Below, in pieces: positions 59,749 through 64,000 of a stretch of 64,000 bases of DNA (position 1 is the first letter of the stretch; every line of letters starts with the position of its first letter). The DNA lies in NCBI GenBank assembly GCA_910578185.1, contig CAJTPN010000002.1:148218-212217 (forward strand). Direction: 5' to 3'. Position numbers and translations under genes: made by a program. The notes below the pieces were generated by a model. It was not told the DNA's origin. It saw only the letters and a program-made list of their open reading frames with translations, and searched no databases. The stretch is from an uncultured Acetatifactor sp. (GTDB taxonomy: Bacteria > Bacillota > Clostridia > Lachnospirales > Lachnospiraceae).

Positions 59749-61023
59749 ATGACGGTATTTGAAGAATTAAGGGCGAGAGGGCTGCTGGCCCAGCTCACCG
59801 ACGAACAGGAAATCAGAGAACTGATTGACAATGGAAAAGCAACTTTTTACATTGGTTTCGACCCTACCGCAGACAGCCTTCATGTGGGGCACTTTATGGC
59901 GCTGTGTCTGATGAAACGTCTGCAGATGGCAGGAAACAAACCCATAGCGCTGATTGGCGGCGGAACGGGGATGATAGGAGATCCTTCCGGCAGGAGCGAT
60001 CTGCGAACCATGATGACCCGTGAAACCATAGCCCATAATTGTGAATGCTTCCGAAAGCAGATGAGCCGTTTTATAGAATTTGGGGAAGACGCATCCTCCG
60101 AAAATGGCAGCTTAGATCATTCCAAGGCATTGATGGTAAATAACGCGGACTGGCTGATGGACTTAAATTATATTGAATTTATTCGGGACATCGGAGTGCA
60201 TTTTTCCGTCAACAGGATGCTGACAGCGGAATGTTACAAACAGCGCATGGAGAAAGGTCTCAGTTTCCTGGAATTCAATTACATGATCATGCAGAGCTAT
60301 GACTTTCTGAAGCTGTATGAAAAATATGGCTGCAATATGCAGTTTGGCGGCGATGATCAGTGGAGTAATATGTTGGGCGGTACAGAGCTGATTCGCCGGA
60401 AGCTGGGTAAAGATGCATATGCCATGACCATTACCCTTCTCTTGAACTCTGAGGGAAAAAAGATGGGAAAGACTCAGAAGGGTGCCGTGTGGCTTGATCC
60501 GAACAAGACATCACCCTTTGAATTTTATCAATATTGGAGAAACGTGGCAGATGCAGATGTGCTTAAATGCCTGAGAATGCTTACCTTCCTGCCCATAGAA
60601 CAGATAGATGAAATGGACGGCTGGGAGGGCAGCCAATTAAATCGGGCCAAAGAGATTCTTGCCTACGAATTGACAATGCTTGTACATGGTGAGGAAGAAG
60701 CGACGGCAGCGCAGGAAAGCGCCCGCAGGATTTTTTCCGGCAATCTTTTTGCGGAGGAAGGCAGCGGCGCAGAAATTCCCACCGCCGTATTGACGCAGGA
60801 AGATCTGGTAGAAGGTAAAATAGATATTCTCGGAATATTGGTAAAGGCAGGTCTGACCACGTCCCGCTCCGAAGCAAGGCGAGCGGTGGAACAGGGCGGC
60901 GTAACCGTGGACAATGAAAAAATCAGCGATACCAAGACAAATTATCTGCCGGAACAGCTGGAAGGTAACGGTATTGTAGTGCGGCGCGGCAAAAAGAATT
61001 ATAAGAGAGTGACAATGAAATAA
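59749..61023 (+). CDS. tyrS: Tyrosyl-tRNA synthetase
   Basis: A 424-residue class I synthetase. The HIGH-type motif is HVGH (45-48), and the KMSKS-type motif is KMGKT (238-242). Tyr-binding residues are in the region of QFGGDDQWSN. A C-terminal S4 RNA-binding domain (about 358-424) has TTSRSEARRAVEQGGV. The ATG at 59749 is chosen because family members start MTVFEEL; AAAGGTG is 12 nt away, so the GTG at 59734 remains possible. Confidence 0.96.
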   Translation: MTVFEELRARGLLAQLTDEQEIRELIDNGKATFYIGFDPTADSLHVGHFMALCLMKRLQMAGNKPIALIGGGTGMIGDPSGRSDLRTMMTRETIAHNCECFRKQMSRFIEFGEDASSENGSLDHSKALMVNNADWLMDLNYIEFIRDIGVHFSVNRMLTAECYKQRMEKGLSFLEFNYMIMQSYDFLKLYEKYGCNMQFGGDDQWSNMLGGTELIRRKLGKDAYAMTITLLLNSEGKKMGKTQKGAVWLDPNKTSPFEFYQYWRNVADADVLKCLRMLTFLPIEQIDEMDGWEGSQLNRAKEILAYELTMLVHGEEEATAAQESARRIFSGNLFAEEGSGAEIPTAVLTQEDLVEGKIDILGILVKAGLTTSRSEARRAVEQGGVTVDNEKISDTKTNYLPEQLEGNGIVVRRGKKNYKRVTMK

Positions 61024-61133
61024 ATGGCAGAATACCGGAAAGTGACATGATCAAATGCAATCCACTGCAGATCGTGATATATTCCGGCAATTCAGGAACG
61101 GTAGAAGGGAACTGTTACACAATTTTGCCAATT

Positions 61134-61176
61134 TTGTCAATATTTTATTGCGGTAATATATTATCTATGATATACT
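61134..61176 (+). promoter_or_regulatory. Overlapping sigma-A promoters for the membrane protein gene
   Basis: TTGTCA (61134-61139) with TATATT (61157-61162), and TTGCGG (61148-61153) with TATACT (61171-61176), each spaced 17 bp. The first has the better -35. Confidence 0.6.
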
Positions 61177-61210
61177 CAATTTATTAAAAAAATTTACGGA
61201 GGAAAGAATT

Positions 61211-62419
61211 ATGCCGCAATTTATCAATTCCATTATTTCCGTCATAGGCCCAGGCGTCTGGTCTGTGATCAGCGCAGCATTGATTTTGGTGATTGCCTTT
61301 GTCGTTGCCAGCATCGTAAAGTCTTTGGTTTTAAAGTTGTTGGGAAAGGGAAAATTAAACGATTTCTTTTCAAAGCTGGATTCCGCCGAGGGAGAGGAGA
61401 ACAAATCGGGGAACACAAAAGAATTTATAGGGAAATTGATTTACCTGTTAGTGTTTCTGCTTTTTGTGCCGGGAATCTTTTCCGCGCTGGGAATGCGCGA
61501 AGTATCCACCCCGATTACGAACCTGCTCAACATCGTATGGGGATATGTTCCCAATGTAGTGGCAGCTGTTATCGTGTTGGTGATAGGGTTCTTTATTGCC
61601 AGACTGGTACGCCAACTCCTTGTACATGTATTTGACAAGCTGAGTATCAACAAACTGCAGGAAAAGGCAGGCATTGAAGTGAAGAATGCCGACAAACTTT
61701 CCAATACGCTTGCATATATTGTATATGTGTTGATACTGATCCCCATGGTCGTAATGGCTCTGGACGTGCTGAATATCAGTGTAATTTCCGCACCGGCAGT
61801 TCGTATGCTGAACCTGATATTCGAGTTTATTCCCAACATTTTTGTAGGACTTGTGATCATTGTCATAGGTTGCATGATCGGTAAGTTTGTAGGACAGATT
61901 GTCACCCGCCTGATTGCTTCTGCAGGGCTGGACGCCAAGCTTACAAAGCTGATCGACAATGGGAAATACAATTTCAGCCTGTCTAAATTTGCCGGCAATA
62001 TTGTGTATGCCGTTGTAATCATCTTCTTTGTGGTGGAAGGTGTCAATGTACTTAAGCTTGACGTGTTGACGGATATCGGTTCCGCAATTATAGGCTATAT
62101 GCCTGCTGTTTTGAGTGCGATTCTTATTTTTGCAGTTTGTTTCTTTGCCAGCTCTATTGCAGAGAAGGCGCTGCGCAAGAATGGCTTTACGGCTTATGCT
62201 GTCGTCGCAAAATGTGCTATTCTCACTGTTGGCGCATTTATGGTATTGAGTCAGCTGGGCATTGCGGAATCCATTGTGAATACCGCATTTAAGCTGATTA
62301 TGGCCGCAGTTGCCATCGCATTTGCGATTGCCTTTGGTGTCGGCGGCAAGACCTTTGCCACCAATGCGCTGAGTAAGCTGGAAAACAATTTGGAAAAAAA
62401 GAATGAGAAACAGGAATAG
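61211..62419 (+). CDS. Mechanosensitive-channel-type helix-repeat membrane protein
   Basis: A 402-residue, very hydrophobic protein with about ten to twelve predicted spans. Repeated segments such as NVVAAVIVLVIGFFIARLV, NIFVGLVIIVIGCMIGKFV and YMPAVLSAILIFAVCFF match the conserved TM-helix repeat (PF05552-like) seen near MscS-family channels. The beta domain of MscS is not obvious. A role in osmotic adaptation is an inference from that helix. GGAGGAAAG is 6 nt before the ATG. Confidence 0.78.
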   Translation: MPQFINSIISVIGPGVWSVISAALILVIAFVVASIVKSLVLKLLGKGKLNDFFSKLDSAEGEENKSGNTKEFIGKLIYLLVFLLFVPGIFSALGMREVSTPITNLLNIVWGYVPNVVAAVIVLVIGFFIARLVRQLLVHVFDKLSINKLQEKAGIEVKNADKLSNTLAYIVYVLILIPMVVMALDVLNISVISAPAVRMLNLIFEFIPNIFVGLVIIVIGCMIGKFVGQIVTRLIASAGLDAKLTKLIDNGKYNFSLSKFAGNIVYAVVIIFFVVEGVNVLKLDVLTDIGSAIIGYMPAVLSAILIFAVCFFASSIAEKALRKNGFTAYAVVAKCAILTVGAFMVLSQLGIAESIVNTAFKLIMAAVAIAFAIAFGVGGKTFATNALSKLENNLEKKNEKQE

Positions 62420-62438
62420 AATTGAAAGGTTTCTGAAA

Positions 62439-62468
62439 TCATAACATAAAAATCTCCTGCATATACAT
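62439..62468 (+). promoter_or_regulatory. Possible sigma-E promoter for spoIVA
   Basis: TCATAAC (62439-62445) and CATATACA (62460-62467) are 14 bp apart and partly match sporulation sigma-E elements. Start would fall near 62475, in the loop of the hairpin, so the left arm would be missing from the mRNA. Not a strong match; spoIVA is a known sigma-E gene in Bacillus. Confidence 0.4.
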
Positions 62469-62495
62469 ATAGCAGTATATGCAGGAGGTTTTTTT
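62454..62495 (+). terminator. Terminator overlapping the spoIVA ribosome site
   Basis: CTCCTGCATATA (62454-62465) pairs perfectly with TATATGCAGGAG (62476-62487) with a 10-nt loop, then G and seven T. The right arm includes the AGGAGG site of spoIVA, and the T-run touches its ATG at 62496. Confidence 0.9.
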
Positions 62496-63980
62496 ATGGA
62501 AAATTATGCTATAAACACCTATGACCTTTACAGCGATATCAAAAACCGTACAGGGGGCGAGATTTACATAGGGGTGTTAGGACCGGTTCGCACCGGAAAA
62601 TCTACTTTTATCAAGCGCTTTATGGAGGAAATGGTACTCCCTTTTATGGAGGATGAGCACGCAAAAAACAGGGCTCAGGATGAACTGCCCCAGAGTGCGG
62701 GCGGCAAGACCATTACAACCACGGAGCCGAAATTTATTCCCAATGAAGCTGCCAGCGTAGTGTTGAACGGAGATATTCCTGTGTCGGTGCGCCTGATTGA
62801 CTGTGTGGGATACATGGTGGACGGCGCCGCCGGACACATGGAGGAAGATGTGGAACGGATGGTGAAGACACCCTGGTTTGACTATGAAATTCCTTTCACC
62901 CAGGCTGCAGAAATCGGAACAGATAAGGTGATGAACGATCACTCCACCATAGGGCTTGTTGTGACTACGGACGGTAGCTTTGGCGAGATTCCAAGAAGCA
63001 ATTACCTAGAGGCGGAGGAAAAGACGATCATGGCGCTGAAAAAGCTTCGGAAACCCTTCCTGGTGCTGGTAAACAGCCAGAAGCCTTACTCGGAAGACGC
63101 AAAACGTGTGGCAGGCGAAATTTCAGACAAATATGGCGTTTCAGCCGTGACCGTAAATTGTGAGCAGCTCAAAAAAGAAGATATTCATATGCTGCTTGAG
63201 AATGTACTTTATGAGTTTCCAATTTCTTCCATTGAGTTTTATATGCCCAAATGGGTGGAAATGTTGTCTTTGGATAATCGTATGAAGATTGATATGATCA
63301 ATCAGATAAAACTTTTGATGAAAGATTACGGAACCATTCGGGATATATTGAAAAATCCCGTAACACTGGAAAGCGAGTACATAAAGCGCTGTAAGACGGA
63401 TACTGTAAGCCTGTCGGACGGCGTTATACGCATTACGTTGGATGTGGAAGAATCTTATTACTATGAAATGCTGACGGAAATGGTTGGAGAATCCATATCG
63501 GATGAATATCAGCTCATCAGTAAGCTGAAGGATTTTGCCATTATGAAGCATGAATACGCAAAGGTGCTGGATGCAGTGAATATGGTGCGAATCAAAGGTT
63601 ATGGGGTGGTGACGCCCGATAAGGATGAGATAACGCTTGATAAACCGGAGATCATTAAACACGGTAATAAATTCGGTGTAAAAATTAAGGCATCCAGTCC
63701 TTCCATTCACATGATCCGCGCAAATATCGAGACAGAGATCGCGCCAATCGTTGGTACCCAGGAACAGGCAAATGATCTGATCAACTTTATCGGTCAGGCG
63801 GACATGGAAAAAGGAATTTGGGATACCAATATTTTCGGGAAAACGGTAGAGCAGCTGGTCAATGACGGCATAACAGCCAAGGTTGCCGCAGTGGGAGAGG
63901 AAAGTCAAATTAAGCTCCAGGATACCATGCAAAAAATTGTAAACGACAGCAACGGCGGAATGGTATGTATTATCATTTAA
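62496..63980 (+). CDS. spoIVA: Stage IV sporulation protein A
   Basis: A 494-residue ATPase that polymerises on the outer forespore membrane and founds the spore coat. Walker A is GPVRTGKST (K35); DCVGYMVDGAAGHMEEDVE is the family mark of the nucleotide site; the C-terminus ends GGMVCIII, a hydrophobic anchor typical of SpoIVA. AGGAGG (62483-62488) is 7 nt before the ATG but lies inside the terminator stem. Presence implies an endospore former. The last 20 bases of the window after it are empty. Confidence 0.97.
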   Translation: MENYAINTYDLYSDIKNRTGGEIYIGVLGPVRTGKSTFIKRFMEEMVLPFMEDEHAKNRAQDELPQSAGGKTITTTEPKFIPNEAASVVLNGDIPVSVRLIDCVGYMVDGAAGHMEEDVERMVKTPWFDYEIPFTQAAEIGTDKVMNDHSTIGLVVTTDGSFGEIPRSNYLEAEEKTIMALKKLRKPFLVLVNSQKPYSEDAKRVAGEISDKYGVSAVTVNCEQLKKEDIHMLLENVLYEFPISSIEFYMPKWVEMLSLDNRMKIDMINQIKLLMKDYGTIRDILKNPVTLESEYIKRCKTDTVSLSDGVIRITLDVEESYYYEMLTEMVGESISDEYQLISKLKDFAIMKHEYAKVLDAVNMVRIKGYGVVTPDKDEITLDKPEIIKHGNKFGVKIKASSPSIHMIRANIETEIAPIVGTQEQANDLINFIGQADMEKGIWDTNIFGKTVEQLVNDGITAKVAAVGEESQIKLQDTMQKIVNDSNGGMVCIII

Positions 63981-64000
63981 ATACCGATTGGGTTTGCTGG

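Overview
The window looks like chromosomal DNA from a spore-forming Firmicute of the Clostridia, most probably family Lachnospiraceae. The inference rests on spoIVA at the right end, moderate GC content, strong AGGAGG ribosome sites, sigma-A promoters with 17 bp spacing, and gene orders typical of that group: coaE next to an FtsA-like protein, the ylxM-ffh-rpsP-khpA-rimM-trmD-rplS run, and a PDZ/radical-SAM DUF512 gene beside der-plsY-gpsA. No tRNA, rRNA, phage, insertion sequence or CRISPR array was seen. Nearly all genes are on the plus strand.

Region 1 (1-12.2 kb) begins with the 3' part of a structured RNA and its terminator. Next come a promoter and an O-acetylhomoserine sulfhydrylase gene, a small zinc-finger membrane protein, polA, coaE, a large FtsA-like protein, a WalJ-type metallo-hydrolase, an ACT protein with its UPF0210 partner, a GNAT enzyme, and tmcAL on the minus strand. 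Region 2 (12.2-18.7 kb) holds pta-ackA, which make acetate and ATP from acetyl-CoA, with a promoter that collides head-on with that of tmcAL. It then holds a less ordinary cassette: a membrane-anchored C39-like peptidase, an XRE regulator with a long helical C-terminus and an ABC exporter.

Region 3 (18.7-29 kb) is core lipid, RNA and chromosome biology: yceD-like, rpmF, plsX, acpP, rnc, smc, ftsY, then ilvA and a YitT transporter-like protein. Region 4 (29-42.3 kb) has an ankyrin-repeat protein and then the SRP/ribosome operon. In that operon trmD is fused in frame to a complete GNAT-type protein, two signal peptidase genes flank rbgA, and FliK-like and FlhB-like genes sit between rnhB and yraN with no other flagellar genes in view. 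Region 5 (42.2-54.7 kb) carries a two-component system, prs on the minus strand, the DUF512-der-plsY-gpsA group, metF on the minus strand, and a MoxR/VWA pair.

Region 6 (54.7-59.5 kb) is the most accessory part. It has two small secreted proteins, an XRE regulator that also has a membrane span and outer domain, four tandem 41-42 bp repeats with a TTCGCGAA core, an intergenic region rich in inverted repeats, and a solute-binding-like lipoprotein without a permease. Region 7 (59.5-64 kb) has tyrS, a membrane protein with mechanosensitive-channel-type helices, and spoIVA. The ribosome site of spoIVA is the right arm of the preceding terminator hairpin.

The best candidates for something new are the TrmD-GNAT fusion, the spoIVA terminator/ribosome-site overlap, the peptidase-regulator-exporter cassette, and the repeat-rich region 6.
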